Shown here piece after piece: positions 10,886 to 22,885 of a stretch of DNA of 64,000 nt; position 1 is the stretch's first letter; each line of letters starts with the position of its first letter. A program made the translations under genes and the position numbers. The notes under the pieces were generated by a model, which saw only the letters and a program-made list of their open reading frames with translations, was not told where the DNA came from and did no database searches. The DNA comes from Babylonia areolata (taxonomy: Eukaryota; Mollusca; Gastropoda; Neogastropoda; Buccinidae), in NCBI RefSeq assembly GCF_041734735.1, contig NC_134878.1, positions 40,360,329-40,424,328 of the forward strand. The letters are read 5' to 3'.

Positions 10886-12862
10886 TTTAAAAAATTCAAT
10901 TCTTTTGGGGCAGAGCAGGTAGGATTCAGGTCGGGCCATTCCGTTTTTGACCATATATTTACATTTCATTCATTGACAGATATATTCTTGATAAAACAAA
11001 AAAAAAGAAAAAAAAAAAGAAAAGGTTATACTGTGTGTTTATAGATTATGAAAAAGCATTTGTTCTTGTTGATCGTGCTCTCCTATGACAAAAGTTAATA
11101 AATCACGGTGTGAGTGGTAGGATTTTGAACGTTATTCAGGATATTTACAAGAAGGCAAAGTCGTGTGTGCATTGGAAAAATAACTATTCAGATTTCTTCA
11201 ATTGTAAGAGTGGGGTGAGGCAAGGTGAAAATTTATCTCCTCTGTTGTTTGCTGCATACCTTAATGATATGAAAGAATTTTTATCAGAATGAATGAGTGG
11301 TTTGAATAGTGTCCGAGACATGGGCACCATGTATACTGATTTTGATGACAGACAGATTGACATATTATATAAGATGTTTATTTTGCTTTATGCAGATGAC
11401 ACTGTTATATTAGCCGAATCACCCACAGATCTGCAAGAAGCATTAGACGCTTTGTCAGATTATTGTAGATTATGGAAATTAAAGGTAAATGCTTCGAAAA
11501 CTAAAGTTGTAATATTTTCTAGAGGAAAAGTCCGTAAACTGCCAACATTTAAATTTAACGGTGAAAATCTTGAGATAGCATATGATTTTCGGTATCTTGG
11601 CATGAAATTCAATTATAATAACAGTTTCAAGCCAGTGCAGAAAGACTTGTATGAACGCACTGCAATGGCCATATTTTGTTTATTAAAGAAATGTCGTAAA
11701 TTAATGTTAACCATTGATGTTCAATAATTATTAGAATTATTTGAGCAAACTGTTGTACCAATTATATTATACGGCTTGGAGATTTGGTGCCCTCAAATGT
11801 GTGAGCTAGCCAACAAGCTCCAGATTAAATTTTATAAGATGATTCTGAAATTACGGAAGGCTACTCCTACACATAATATGGTCTTAGGTGAACTTGGACA
11901 GTATCCTCTTAAACTTACAGCAAAATGCCGACTGCTTAATTTTTGGTACAAGCTGACAGACCAAGAAAACAAAAATAAGCTCTCTAGTGTGATGTATAGA
12001 TTTTTATTTCAGTTAACAGAAAGAGCCATTTACAAATCTGATTATTTAATGTATATCAAAAGTCTACCTAATGACCTAGGATTGAGTGGACTCTGGACTG
12101 AACACTGTGGCATGCGTCCTTCATACGATGAATTTAAGTCTATAATAAAGCAAAGGTTGAGAGACCAATATATGCAGACCTGGAGTGCATAAATTAAAAA
12201 AAATGAATTGTATTATAACTACAGAATATACAAAGAAAATTTTCAGTTGGAAAAATATATTACAATTCTCCCAGATAATTACAGAACTATAGTTATGAAG
12301 TTTAGAACTCTCAATCACAATTTATCCATCCGGGAAGGAAGATTCTTATGTACTGACAGAAATGAGAGGGTTTGTAGAAAATGTAATTCAGGTGAATTGG
12401 GAGACGAATTCCATTACGTCTTTAAATGCTCGTTCTTTTCAGACACTAGAAAAGTATTCTTAAAACTTTTTTTTTATTGTAAACGTCCGAACACACTGAA
12501 ATTCAGTACACTGTTTAATACTCCGAAGGAAAAAATGTTGTTGAAGCTGGCAAATTTTTTTGAAAATTATTGAATCTGTGCGATAATTTTGATGTTCTTA
12601 TTCTTTTTTCGTATGTCAGGTTAACAATACTAAATGATTCAAGAAATATATTTCCTTTTTTTTTTACTCCTTATATTGTGCCCCCCCCCCCCCCCCCCCC
12701 CCCCGCCCCCCCCTTTTTTTTTCTCTCATTTTCTCTATCTCTCTTCTTCTTCGTGCGATGGCACGTCTCGAGGATGTGGGCCTGTTTTTCTCTTGTGTTT
12801 CCATGTTCCCAAATAGGGTTTATCGGATTAAAAATGATTTTGAACCTTTGAACCTTTGAACC
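10886..12862 (+). mobile_element. 5'-truncated non-LTR retrotransposon (RT + C-terminal zinc knuckle)
   Basis: The insertion begins in the RT domain (AEQVGFRSGHS, then IDYEKAF, SGVRQGENLSPLLFA, LLYADDTVILAES, KTKVVIFSRGK, FRYLGMKFNYNN). It continues through the post-RT region to a CCHC-like knuckle (CRKCNSGELGDEFHYVFKC) at about 12,374-12,430. The coding region is spread over several frames with at least three in-frame stops. The 3' end is marked by a (TTTGAACC)n tail at about 12,835-12,862. The clade was not resolved; it resembles RT families common in molluscs and cnidarians. C-rich minisatellite lies on both sides. Confidence 0.85.
12680..12712. repeat. Poly-C run in LINE 3' UTR
   Basis: About 32 bases, all C except one G, followed by a T-run. 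Confidence 0.95.
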
Positions 12863-13703
12863 CCACACCATCCTCCTCAGCCCCTACACTTCCACCCCAC
12901 TTCTCAACACACTCAACCCTCTTCCACTCACCCCGTCCCTCCTCCACCCCACTCCTCTCCACCACCGAACTCCACCCCACTCTCCTTCTTCATCCCACTC
13001 CCCCTCATCCACCCCACTTCCACTCCTCAACTTAGTCCCCCTCCTCCACTCCACTCTCCTCCACCGCCACCCCAATCCGCATCCTCTCCCTCAAATCGCC
13101 CCACTCCCCCTCCACCAGCTCATCCACCCCACTCTACCACCCCACTCATCCTCTTCCACCTCACTCCCCCTTCTTCCACCCCACTTCAGCACCTCCACCC
13201 ACTGCTCCCTCCTCCACATGTCTCCTCCCTCCTCTCCCAGACTCCACAACCACCCACTGCTCCCTCCTCCACCCCTTCCTCTTCCACCCCATCTCCACTC
13301 CTCTCACCCATCGCCCGCTCATTACTCCTCCACCCCTGTCCTCCTTTCCCCACCCCACTCCTCTGTTCTCCACCCAACTCCACTTTCCTGCACCCATTCT
13401 ACCCCCCACCACTCAACTCCCCCACCTCCACTCCACTCCTCTCTCCTCCAACCAACAGCTCCTCCAATCCATTCAACCACCCTACTCCATCTCCTCCACC
13501 CCACTCTACCATCCCACTCCCCCTCCTCTACCCCACTCCTCTCTCCTCCAACCAGTTCTTTCCTCCTCCACCCCTCCACCCAACATCTCACTCCTCAACC
13601 CAGCACCCTACACCTCCACCCTCCTCCACTCCACTTTCTTCCATCCCAATCCTTTCTCCCCCACCCCACTGCCCCTCCTCCACCCCACTCTACCACCTCA
13701 TTT

Positions 13704-13704
<1 letters not shown>
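12863..13704. repeat. Degenerate C-rich minisatellite, right of the LINE
   Basis: Built from CCTCCACCCCACT-like words with unit lengths varying around 20-40 bp. It is related in composition and words (CTCATCCACCCCACTT occurs) to the array at 7,922-10,885 but is more diverged. Confidence 0.85.

Positions 13705-13706
<2 letters not shown>

Positions 13707-13770
<64 letters not shown>
13707..13770. repeat. (GT)n microsatellite
   Basis: About 32 GT units ending the C-rich array. Confidence 0.97.
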
Positions 13771-13771
<1 letters not shown>

Positions 13772-13977
13772 CTGCTTGCATGCATGCATTTTTTGCTGAA
13801 GTAGCACAATTAAGAATGTGCTAACACTTACCTTATATTCAGTTGTTCAGTAACTTTTGAAGTGTTTCAAGCAGACAGCACATGTGCACCTTTGGATAAT
13901 CAATGTGAATGTATTTGCACAGTAGTGTTCACAGGTGCATGCATGCATTTTCATTGGAAGGTGTATAAATATTCTGT

Positions 13978-14004
13978 GATGTAGTGTAATAATGTTGCCA
14001 GATG
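13978..14004. repeat. Target-site duplication (3' side) of the L2 LINE
   Basis: These 27 bases match 16,567-16,593 at 25 of 27 positions; both differences are transitions. They start GATGTAGTGTAATAAT. They lie exactly outside the LINE's (TAA)n tail. Confidence 0.85.
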
Positions 14005-14018
14005 TAATAATAATAATA

Positions 14019-14085
14019 CGAGGGTCATTCAATAAATAAGGTGAATTTTTCGGTATAAGGACTTATAATACAGATAGAAGCTTAC
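14019..14085 (+). repeat. mariner 5' terminal inverted repeat
   Basis: 67 bases matching the reverse complement of 14,881-14,947 with two mismatches. Confidence 0.93.
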
Positions 14086-14194
14086 TTTAAAAAAAAATTT
14101 TTTTGTTTGTTTTTTTGTTTTACTTCTTTTTCACATGGATTTAATTTGTTTTGCAGATTAAAAAAAACTTTGAGAGTTTTGGCGATTAACAAAG

Positions 14195-14901
14195 ATGGCC
14201 GACCAAGAAGCATGCTCCAGGATTGAACAGCTGTCAGTTATCAAGTTTTTGGTTGCTGAAGGGTGCAAACCAGTTGAAATTCATAGGAGAATGTCAACTG
14301 TGTATGGTGCCACATGTTTCAGCCGAAAAAATGTCTACAAGTGGGCTAAATTGTTTAAAGAAGGACGGAGCAGTGTTGAGGATGAAGACAGGCCTGGAAG
14401 GCCTACAGAAGTGAGGTCTCCTGAGGTGATCGAATCAGTCAGTGACCTCATTCAGTCTGACAGAAGGGTGACAGTGGATGACATTGCAAGGACTTTGAGC
14501 TTATCTGTTGGGACAGCACACAAAATTGTCCATGATGACCTTGGCTACTCGAAGGTCAGCTGCCGGTGGGTGCCAAAGATGCAAGGCCTCACACAGCAGC
14601 CCGAACGGTGCAGACCATCAACGAGCTGGGCTGGGAACTGCTCCCTCATCCCCCTTACAGCCCAGACCTTGCCCCTTCAGACTTTCACCTGTTTGGTCCC
14701 TTGAAAGCGTTCACGAGAGGCACGAAGTTTGAAAGTGACGATGAAGTCAGAAGTGTTGTGAGCGACTGGCTGAGACATCAGTCTAAAGATTTTTACGCTG
14801 AGGGAATACGGAAGCTTGTGCACAGATGGGAAAAGTGTGTGACAGTGCTGGGAGACTACGTTGAAAAAAAAGAAAAAAAAGTAAGCTTCTATCTGTATTA
14901 G
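14195..14901 (+). pseudogene. mariner transposase, central part deleted
   Basis: The start is MADQEACSRIEQLSVIKFL, opening the paired-like helix-turn-helix region (VYKWAKLFKEGRSSVEDEDR, PGRP, then VTVDDIARTLSLSVGTAHKI). After SCRWVPK (about residue 128) the sequence jumps to DARPHTAART, which normally comes ~115 residues later. The two parts are in different reading frames. The C-terminal part keeps YSPDLAPSDFHLF, with the third catalytic Asp of the D,D34D triad, and LVHRWEKCV. The first catalytic Asp is gone and the second is at or beside the junction, so no active enzyme is possible. Confidence 0.93.
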
Positions 14902-14947
14902 AAGTCTTTATACCGAAAAATTCACCTTATTTATTGAATGACCCTCG
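14881..14947 (-). repeat. mariner 3' terminal inverted repeat
   Basis: Partner of 14,019-14,085. The transposase frame runs into it and stops at about 14,901. Confidence 0.93.
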
Positions 14948-15068
14948 TAATAATAATAATGGATACTTATATAGCACACTATCCAGAAATCTGCTCTAGG
15001 TGCTTTACAAAAACGCTTTGTTAACATAAAACATTACATCTATGTTACATACACACACCAAAATATGA

Positions 15069-15071
<3 letters not shown>

Positions 15072-15120
<49 letters not shown>
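15072..15120. repeat. (CA)n in LINE 3' UTR
   Basis: About 24 CA units. Confidence 0.97.
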
Positions 15121-15123
<3 letters not shown>

Positions 15124-16566
15124 GTACATACATTTTAACAATACATGTGTATCTAACAGCTACCCTAACACATACGCACACATAGGCAGGCACAAACTTA
15201 CATAAACGCACGGGCACACAATACACATTCATATGCATGCATGTAGTTATGTACACATACATAGTCAAGCACAGCTAACGCAAAGGAAGTGGACCTGCCA
15301 CAATTGAACTTACTGCTGAGGGAAAAGGTGAGTTTTTAGACGAGATTTAAAAGATGCGAGGGAATCAGAATGACGGAGGTTATCAGGGAGCTTGTTCCAC
15401 GTCTTTGGCGATTGAAACTGAAGAAAACGATCTGTGTCCATAGGTATTACTTCTGACGTGAGGTATCCTGAGAAGTCGAGTATTAGAGGAAGAACGGAGC
15501 TGGCGAGACGGGGTATAGATATGGAGGAGTTCAGAAAGATACTTGGGGCCAGATCCATTGACTGCAGAAAAGGTCAGAGTGGATAGCTTATAGTCTATTC
15601 GATCAGAAACAGGCAACCAGTGGAGAGACTGAAGGAGAGAAGAAACATGGTCAAATTTAGAAGCTCTGCAAATGAGTCTGGCAGCGTTATTCTGAATTCG
15701 TTGGAGTCTGTCTAACAGATATTTGGGAAGGCCGGCCAAAAGAGAGTTGCAGTAATCCAATCTTGAGAGAACCAGAGAGCATACAAGTGTCTTGGTTGCA
15801 TCGGTTGAAAGATAGTGGCGGATAGAGCTGATTCTACGCAGTTCCAAATAGGCAACTTTACAGATATTCGAAATGTGCTGTTGGAAGGAAAGAGACTGGT
15901 CTAGGATTACACCAAGACTGCGAACAGAAGGAGAAAGTGAAACAGGTGTGCTATTGATCAGAACAGAGTCAGGAAAGGAAGGATGTTGACGAAACTTCTT
16001 TGGACAGGTTATCATAAATTCAGTCTTATCATCATTTGGTTGCAGCTTGTTGAGAGTCATCCAGTCCTTTATGCCAGCAATGCACTCCTGTGTTCGAGTC
16101 ACCAGTACACCAAATTCAGCTATGGAAGCCGACTGATAAAGTTGTGTGTCATCAGCAAAGCTCTCATGCGACATCGCATGATGACTGATGACATCCGCCA
16201 CAGGAGCCGCACACAGCACGAAAAGAACAGGACCTAGGACGGACCCCTGCGGGACACCATATTTTAAGGCAGATACTCTAGAGTATCTACCATTTACACA
16301 CACTTTCTGTGTACGGTCTGACAGGTAAGACGTGATCAATGCTAGTGCAGTGTCACGAATACCAAAGGAAGTCTTAAGTCTGTTCAAGAGGATAGAGTGG
16401 TCGATGGTGTCAAAAGCTGCTGACAAATCTAAGAGAGCGAGAACAGATATCTTATCCTCATCAAATCCCGAAAGCAAATCATTCACTATTCTAAGAAGGG
16501 CCGTTTCGCAACTATGACCACGTCTATAAGCTGACTGGTGGGAATTAAGTAAACCATTTTGTTCCA

Positions 16567-16698
<132 letters not shown>

Positions 16699-16762
16699 AT
16701 AGGGACTGCTGTGTGTCTGTTTGTAAACTAGATGCTGAAGGACAGAGGACAGACAGGAGACC

Positions 16763-17157
16763 AACAACAGGTATTGAAAGATACAGATACAGACATGTTG
16801 TGTAAAAACAAATAAGAAATTCTTTCAGGCAGGACACTTTAGCGTGAAACATACAACAGCTATCAAAAGATACACAGACACAGATAAGTTGTGTGAAGCC
16901 AATCAAATGTATTTGTTTGCAAAAGACATGCCAAGAAATTCTTTCAGGCAAAACACTTTAGCGTGAAACATACAACAGGTATCAAAAGATACACAGACAA
17001 GTTGTGTGAGACCAGTCAGATTTATTTATTCACAAAAGACATGGCAAGAAATTCTTTCAGACAGGACACTCAAGCGTGAAACATACAACAGGTATCAAAA
17101 GATACACAGATACAGATAAGTTGTGTGAAACCTATTTATTCGCAAAAGACATGTCTG
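16763..17157. repeat. ~113-119-bp satellite, about 3.4 copies
   Basis: Unit starts (AAGAAATTCTTTCAG) are at 16,814, 16,933 and 17,046, preceded by a partial unit from 16,763. Each unit contains GCGTGAAACATACAACAG, ATCAAAAGATACACAGA, AAGTTGTGTGA and CAAAAGACATG. No coding potential. Confidence 0.93.
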
Positions 17158-17167
17158 GTCATAAAAC

Positions 17168-17940
17168 AAAATGTGACCCACCTAACCCCTCCCGCCTAAA
17201 AAAAAAAAGAAAGAAAAGAAATGATGATCATGACATAATACACTGCATGATTTCTTATTTTGAAGTTCCTTTACATATCTTATTCTGAAAGTGTAACACA
17301 TTACCTTTTTATTCAAATACAAAATTTCAGTTTTGATGTCATATGGATGGATTTTATTGTGGAAAATAGTTTTATGTGGTGTTTGTTCAGATGCTTTTAT
17401 TGTTGTTTTACAACTTGCACATCATCACTTATGTCAATTTCTTCACTTAGAAAATAAAGTATCACTACAGTTACAGTCACCAAGTTCAATGTTTTCTTAT
17501 TTTACTTCAAATTTGATGTATATGGAAAACAAAGTAAACAAACAAAACACACACACACAACCTTCTTGGTTTTCGTGTGTTGCTGTAAGACTTGAAATGA
17601 CAAACCAGTAATAGGCCATTGCATCGATTTTCCAGCAACCAGTTTTATTCTTTAAGTGTTAAAAAAATAATGATATTGTGATGCAAAAACAACAACAAAA
17701 AACCATAGTGAATCAATGAATGATTGTATTTTCTTCACATTAAAAAAACAACAACAACACATCACCACATACACAGCTGTCGGTGTCTTCTCGATTTCCT
17801 TTGTAGTTTGAAAAAAGCAAACAAGCAAAACACACTTTTCAGTTTTCTTAATAATAATAAAGATAAATCCCACCACATGCCCAGTCATCACTGACTTCTC
17901 CATTTCCACTGCACTAAAAAAAATTTTTTTTGTTTTTTTC
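17168..17940. repeat. Segmental duplication, copy 1
   Basis: Collinear with 23,883-24,695 in the same orientation. Shared phrases in order include TGTGACCCACCTAACC, TACACTGCAT, GATGCTTTTATTGT, CATCATCACT, ATGTCAATTTCTTC, AAATTTGATGTATAT/GAATTTGATGTATAT, AACAAACAAAACACACACAC, GTGTGTTGCTGT, AATGACAAACCA, AATAATGATATTGTGATG and CCACATGCCCAGT/CCGCATGCCCAGT. The copies are clearly diverged. No protein-coding content is recognised. Confidence 0.88.
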
Positions 17941-18664
17941 AATTGACTTGCCAGTACCACAACCGGTTTCCATATAGTAAGCAGCACTGACTGATGAATG
18001 GAGAGTTTCCTCTCTTTACTATTTGTTAATCATTTGATGTCCTGGCCTCATTGTTTATTAATTTGAATTTGAAAAACCACCGAGGCAACCATATGTTTGT
18101 TCTGTATTGTCCATGTGTTATGTGTGGCTTGTTCAGGATTAAAGAGGCTCTGCCAGTCTTGAATATACGCTAATTTGTGTCTGCACATTTCTTCTGACGT
18201 TGCTGCTGTGTGAACATGTCAAATGATCAGTATAAGGTTAGGCCCGGTGTTTTATTTTTCAAGAAGTGTCTGGGATTGTTTCAATGTACCTTTTTGTTTA
18301 CCTGTGTGCTAGTTGAATTAGTAGCGTGAGCAGCAGACTTGAAATTGTGCACCTTGTGAATGGAGAGTTAGCCCTCTTTACTATTGGTTTCTATAGCGTT
18401 TATTATTACTTTTTTGTTTGTTTTTGTTTGTTTGTTTGTTTGGTTGTTGTTTTGTTGTTGTTGTTGTTGGTTGTTTTGTTTTTTTAGAAAAAAGTCAAAA
18501 TACTGTGACAAATAATAGCTCTTTTTTTTTCTTTTTTTCTTTTTTTTAACCTTTTTATTCAAGATTTTACAAATATAGTGGCAACAATAAGGCATACAAG
18601 AAAAAAAGAAAAGAAAAATAAACAAAAATTCAGAAGAAAACAAAAGGAACACTTTTACATAATT

Positions 18665-18670
<6 letters not shown>
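17941..18670. other. No recognised gene; T-rich
   Basis: A ~32-base phrase (GAATGGAGAGTT...CTCTTTACTATT) occurs at 17,996 and again at 18,358, enclosing ~330 bp of unremarkable sequence; this could be an insertion with duplicated target or a simple duplication. 18,400-18,550 is T/G-rich simple sequence. Confidence 0.45.

Positions 18671-18714
<44 letters not shown>
18671..18714. repeat. (AT)n microsatellite
   Basis: About 22 AT units. Confidence 0.97.
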
Positions 18715-18718
<4 letters not shown>

Positions 18719-18949
18719 ACATAACCTGTATATCTCATGCGTGTTCACATCCACAGTCTCAAACACTCACAAACAAACAAACAAACCAAAAAAAGAAACA
18801 CACACACATACAAAAAACCCGCATCCAAATCATGCATGCATAATCTATAACCAATGTAAAAAAACAAACAAAAACAAAACCACACACATTCATTTCCAGA
18901 ATTTCAACAAGGTGAATCTTCATTAATGTTGATGCTCTTAAGTTACAAT

Positions 18950-21900
18950 GTAAAACAAATTAATATATGTATTTTTTATTGTATGGCCTATTTATGCTGT
19001 GCAGGAGAATTGTTTTGATCTCAAGAACTGCTCTGACTACTAATAAAGGATAAATATATACTACTGTACAAGAGTGGATTTATCTTTGGTTGTCTATCAG
19101 TGGCATGTAGTAAAACCACTATTCTAAATGATGTGTGACACATATTTATGTATGACAAATATTTTTCTAAGTTGTACCGTGCCTTAATTTGATGTAAAAA
19201 GGTTTACAGTACTGGTGGTGTGCAATCTTTTCTACATTCATAGAAATAAAATTTAGCTTACAGGATTAAGAAATCTATCATCAGATGAAATTGTTAAGCA
19301 ATTACCGAACAGAATCATTTCTTCTGTTAATTTTAAGTTTCAAATATGTTGGCATTTTTCGTTCAAAGTCCGTTCAAAAACAGACCAAAAAGAACTTACA
19401 AAATCACATCTCCAAAACAGATGTTCGATATCCTCACTTTCTAAGTGGCAGAAGCTGCATGTATCATCTTGCTTAATTCTCATTCTTTTCAGTATTTTGT
19501 TTGTTGCTATTATCCTATGAACAAGCCGAACCTGAAACCACTGGAGTCTAACTTCATTATTTTTTAAAATTTTGTGAAATGTAATATCACAGTTTATATC
19601 TGTTCGTAACTTATTGCTCCATCTTATGCAACAGTTCGGCTTCGTATAGTTATCGTTCATGATTTCATAGTATGCTTTAGTTCCTTTACTGACAGAATAA
19701 ATAATCTGCAATGATTTTTTTTAACATCTAAAGCTTTATTTCTTTGTATTCTAAAATAAAACTTATCGCAGTATTTTTTTATAGCCTGGATACAGCCATG
19801 ATAAGCAATGAAATGCGTATTTACATCATATATTGTCTCAAATTCATTAAAACTGAGGAAGTTGCCATTATTCTGTATAAGGTGGTGGATAAAATAAATA
19901 CCCTTTTCTGTCCATCGTTTGAACAATACATGCTTGTTTCCAATCTTAATGTTCTCGTTACAAAAAATAGGTTCACTTACAAGTTCTTCTGCGTTTACTA
20001 TCTTCACTTTGCATTCAAAGATCCTATATGCTACTAAGACATCAACCCAAAAACGATTTACTTTCTCATTTATAGGTAAACAGTTACCATACAGTTCAAG
20101 TTGATTAATCATAGGGAACTTGTCTGGGATGATATTTTTCCATTTATGACTGGTTTTTCCAAGCTTTCGAATACAACTAAGTTTTAATCCGTTTATAAAT
20201 GTTTTTTAAGTCAAACATACCTAGACCTCCTTTCTCAATACTTTTTATAATAGTTTTTCTACGTATACGATCTTGCTTTTTATTCCAGATAAATTTGTAA
20301 CATAGTTTTTGCAAGTTACAAATGAAAGTATCGGTGGATTTGGCAAAAGTAACCATAGCCGGATAATCTTAGATAGGATCAAAGATTTCAGTACAGCTAT
20401 TCTTCCAATTGGTGTAATCAGTCTCTTTATCCAAACTCTATATAACATTACAATTTCAGAAAATTTATCATTATAGTTAAGATCTTCTACATTATCTAAG
20501 TCGGCTGTCAACCAGATTCCAAGAATCTTAAATTTCTGTGGATTCCATTCCATTTTTAAGTGAGGTAAGTATTTAACTGCTGATGATTTTTTTCTCCTTC
20601 CTAGCCATACAGCTTGCGTTTTTTCAGTGTTCATACATAATCCTGATTTGTTCCCAAAAGAGCTTATTGTTTCTATTGTTTCCTGGAAGGATACCGCATC
20701 ACCTTCTGATGTCATCTGTGTGTCATCAGCAAATTGTGAAGTCTTATGAACATCATTATTAATCATAATCCCTTTAATATTGTCATTTTCTCTTAGCAAT
20801 CCAAGAATTTCTACACAAAGCAAAAACAAATAAGGTGATACCAGATCGTCTTGATGGCATCCTCTTTCTACTGAAAACCATGAGGAAGTCTGTCCATTTG
20901 TAACTACAGTAGGTTTTATGTTATTATAAAACATTTTGAACCCAACGACAAATAGACTGACCAAACCCGAATGCTTTCAAAACTTTCAACATAAAATTCC
21001 AATTTACAGAGTCGAAAGCTTTCTCAAAGTCAATACAAAGTAGTAGACCAGGTAACTTATTATAATTTAGATATGAATAATATCATATATAAGAATATTA
21101 TCTCCCATGTAACTATTTGACATAAAGCCAGTTTGATCTGTGTTGATGAGGGAGGGAAGTACAGACTTAAGACGATTTGCTATACATGCAGAACCAATCT
21201 TATAAACAACAATTAAAAGTGTAATGGGCCTCCAGTTTTTAATGTACTCCTTAGGTTTATCTCCTTTAGGAATGCAAATGATTACACCTTCTTTTTGTGT
21301 TGAAGATAACTCTCCTTTTTCATAACCACTATTTATAGACCTAATGACTAAGGGACTTAACTGTTTCCAAAAAAACCTTAAAAAATTCAGCCGAAAAACC
21401 ATCAGTGCCAGGGCTTTTGTTGTTGCTCATGTTCTCAAGAGCATAGCTTGCTTCTTCTGAAGTAATGCTACCTTCCAATTTAATTATTTCTTCGGTTAAT
21501 AGTTTTGGGATATCAAGTACAATATCTTCAATTTCACCATTTTCTGCTTATCTTTTTCTATATAGATTTTCATAAAAAGTTTTAACTTCATTAACAATGT
21601 CACTTTGATCAAATAATTCCATTCCTTCATCTGAAATAAGTTTTCTCATAACTTTACTGACATAATGTCAATTTTTCTAAGTTGCAAAAATATTTAGTTA
21701 TTTTTTCTCCTTGTGATACCCATCTAGCTGTGAGCGTAGAAGTATACCTTCCATTTTTTTTATTCCGAATTTCCATTTGTGTTTCTATGCATTCTTCTAA
21801 TTGTTTTACTTCTGTGTTTGTTTCATTGGGTTTTCTTTCTAACTTCTGAATTTCTGATTCTATTGCGATCTCTTTTTCGTTCATTTTTCTTTTCTTCATA

Positions 21901-22846
21901 GCTGCATATGCTATAGTTTCAGACCTGATTTTCATTAAAAGCACATCTAAAATGAGCTGATCAGAAATTGTGAATTGAATTTCAGACAAAGGAATGTTAT
22001 GAATCTCTTCTGGATCATAAACTAACACAGCATATTCTTCTATTACATTCTTAATTTCAGTATTTATTTCCCGTCGATAATCAAGATCCTTTAAAAGAGA
22101 GCTATTGAATTTCCAAAAGGTGTTTCTTTTAATTTTTTTTCCAAATAACAATTTCAACGCAATCATGGAATGATCTGATCTGTAACCGTATTTAACATCT
22201 GCATCTTCTATATAATGGACTAATGATTCTGATACAAGGAAAAAGTAGAGACGACTTTGTTGAAATGGGGTAGCTCGTCTCCATGTGTATATTCTACAGT
22301 CAGTGTGGAGTTCCCTCCATATGTTGGCTAAATCTAAATTTATCATAATGTCCTCTAATTTCTCTTTAGCGTTAGGATTATGCACATGTTTATAATTATA
22401 ATAATCCATATTAGGATCTAATACCAGATTCCAATCACCTGTCATTACTATATTAGAATAAGTAAATTTCTTAATTTATTCTCTAAATTTTCATAAAAGA
22501 CAGGGTCGTCTCTATTAGGGTCATATACATTTATCAATAATAATTATGTATTTACTGTCACAAGAAATATAAGTATATAATTCCCTCCAATGTCCTTATC
22601 TACACTTTTCACTTTAAACTCAAAATTATTGTTGAATAAAATAGCCACACCCCTTGATTGTGAGTTGTTCGATGAAAAGTGTATCCCCATTCAGCTCGAA
22701 TATAGTTTTCTAATTTGGGTTCAAAATGCGTATCTTGCAAAAAAATAGACAGAATGAATTTTTTGTTTTAAATATTGAAAAGACATCCCTTCTTTTTTTC
22801 TGGTTTCCAAGGCCTTGGCAATTTGAAGATACAATGCTTATGGATT

Positions 22847-22850
<4 letters not shown>
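18950..22850 (-). mobile_element. Tx1/L1-type LINE no. 1, ORF2 nearly end to end, broken
   Basis: Minus strand from 22,850. The endonuclease starts SSNCQGLGNQKKRRDVFSIF and continues with LQDTHFEP, TGDWNLVLDPNMDYYNYK, RIYTWRRATPF and GYRSDHSMIALKL. The linker ends WVSQGEKITKYFCNLEK. RT motifs follow: PKGDKPKEYIKNWRPITL, INTDQTGFM, ERGCHQDDLVSPYLFLLC and QFADDTQMTSEG. The C-terminal region has a zinc knuckle (CSFCHLESEDIEHLFWRC, about 19,400-19,460) and a tail to about 19,120. The frame changes at least six times, so this is an old, dead copy. The 3' limit near 18,950 is uncertain. No ORF1 was seen upstream; a T-run (A-run in element sense) lies at the 5' edge. Confidence 0.87.

Positions 22851-22881
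<31 letters not shown>
22849..22881. repeat. Poly-T run
   Basis: About 32 T in a row at the 5' edge of the Tx1 LINE. Confidence 0.95.

Positions 22882-22885
<4 letters not shown>

Larger units (their letters stand above)
14019..14947 (+). mobile_element. mariner DNA transposon, internally deleted, TA-flanked
   Basis: The 929-bp element is bounded by inverted repeats beginning CGAGGGTCATTCAATAAATA and by TA at 14,017-14,018 and 14,948-14,949. It sits in the (TAA)n tail of the L2 LINE, so it is the younger insertion. Full mariners are ~1.3 kb; about 0.35 kb of the transposase middle is missing. The inverted repeats are ~67 bp, longer than the ~30 bp usual for the family. Confidence 0.95.
14005..16566 (-). 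mobile_element. L2/CR1-clade LINE, 5'-truncated, with nested mariner
   Basis: On the minus strand the element enters ORF2 at EQNGLLNSHQSAYRRGHS. It carries the RT motifs LALLDLSAAFDTIDHS, YGVPQGSVLGPVLF and SFADDTQLY, then LGVILDQSLSF, LDYCNSLLAGLP, LHWLPV and finally SPKTWNKLPDNLRHS to a stop at 15,310. The last ~35 codons are in another frame, so a single small indel lies near 15,400. The 3' UTR contains a (CA)n tract and ends GCTATATAAG...(ATT)n, typical of L2. Without the mariner the LINE is about 1.63 kb. The flanking 27-bp duplications show a canonical insertion. Confidence 0.92.

Noticed and set aside
9531-11044. Long Pro/His/Ser/Thr-rich open frames in the C-rich array
   Set aside because: Product of the stop-free repeat composition; similar frames exist in several registers.
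17996-18391. ~32-base direct repeats as target duplications of an inserted element
   Set aside because: The enclosed ~330 bp shows no tail, promoter boxes or coding motif, so an element cannot be claimed.
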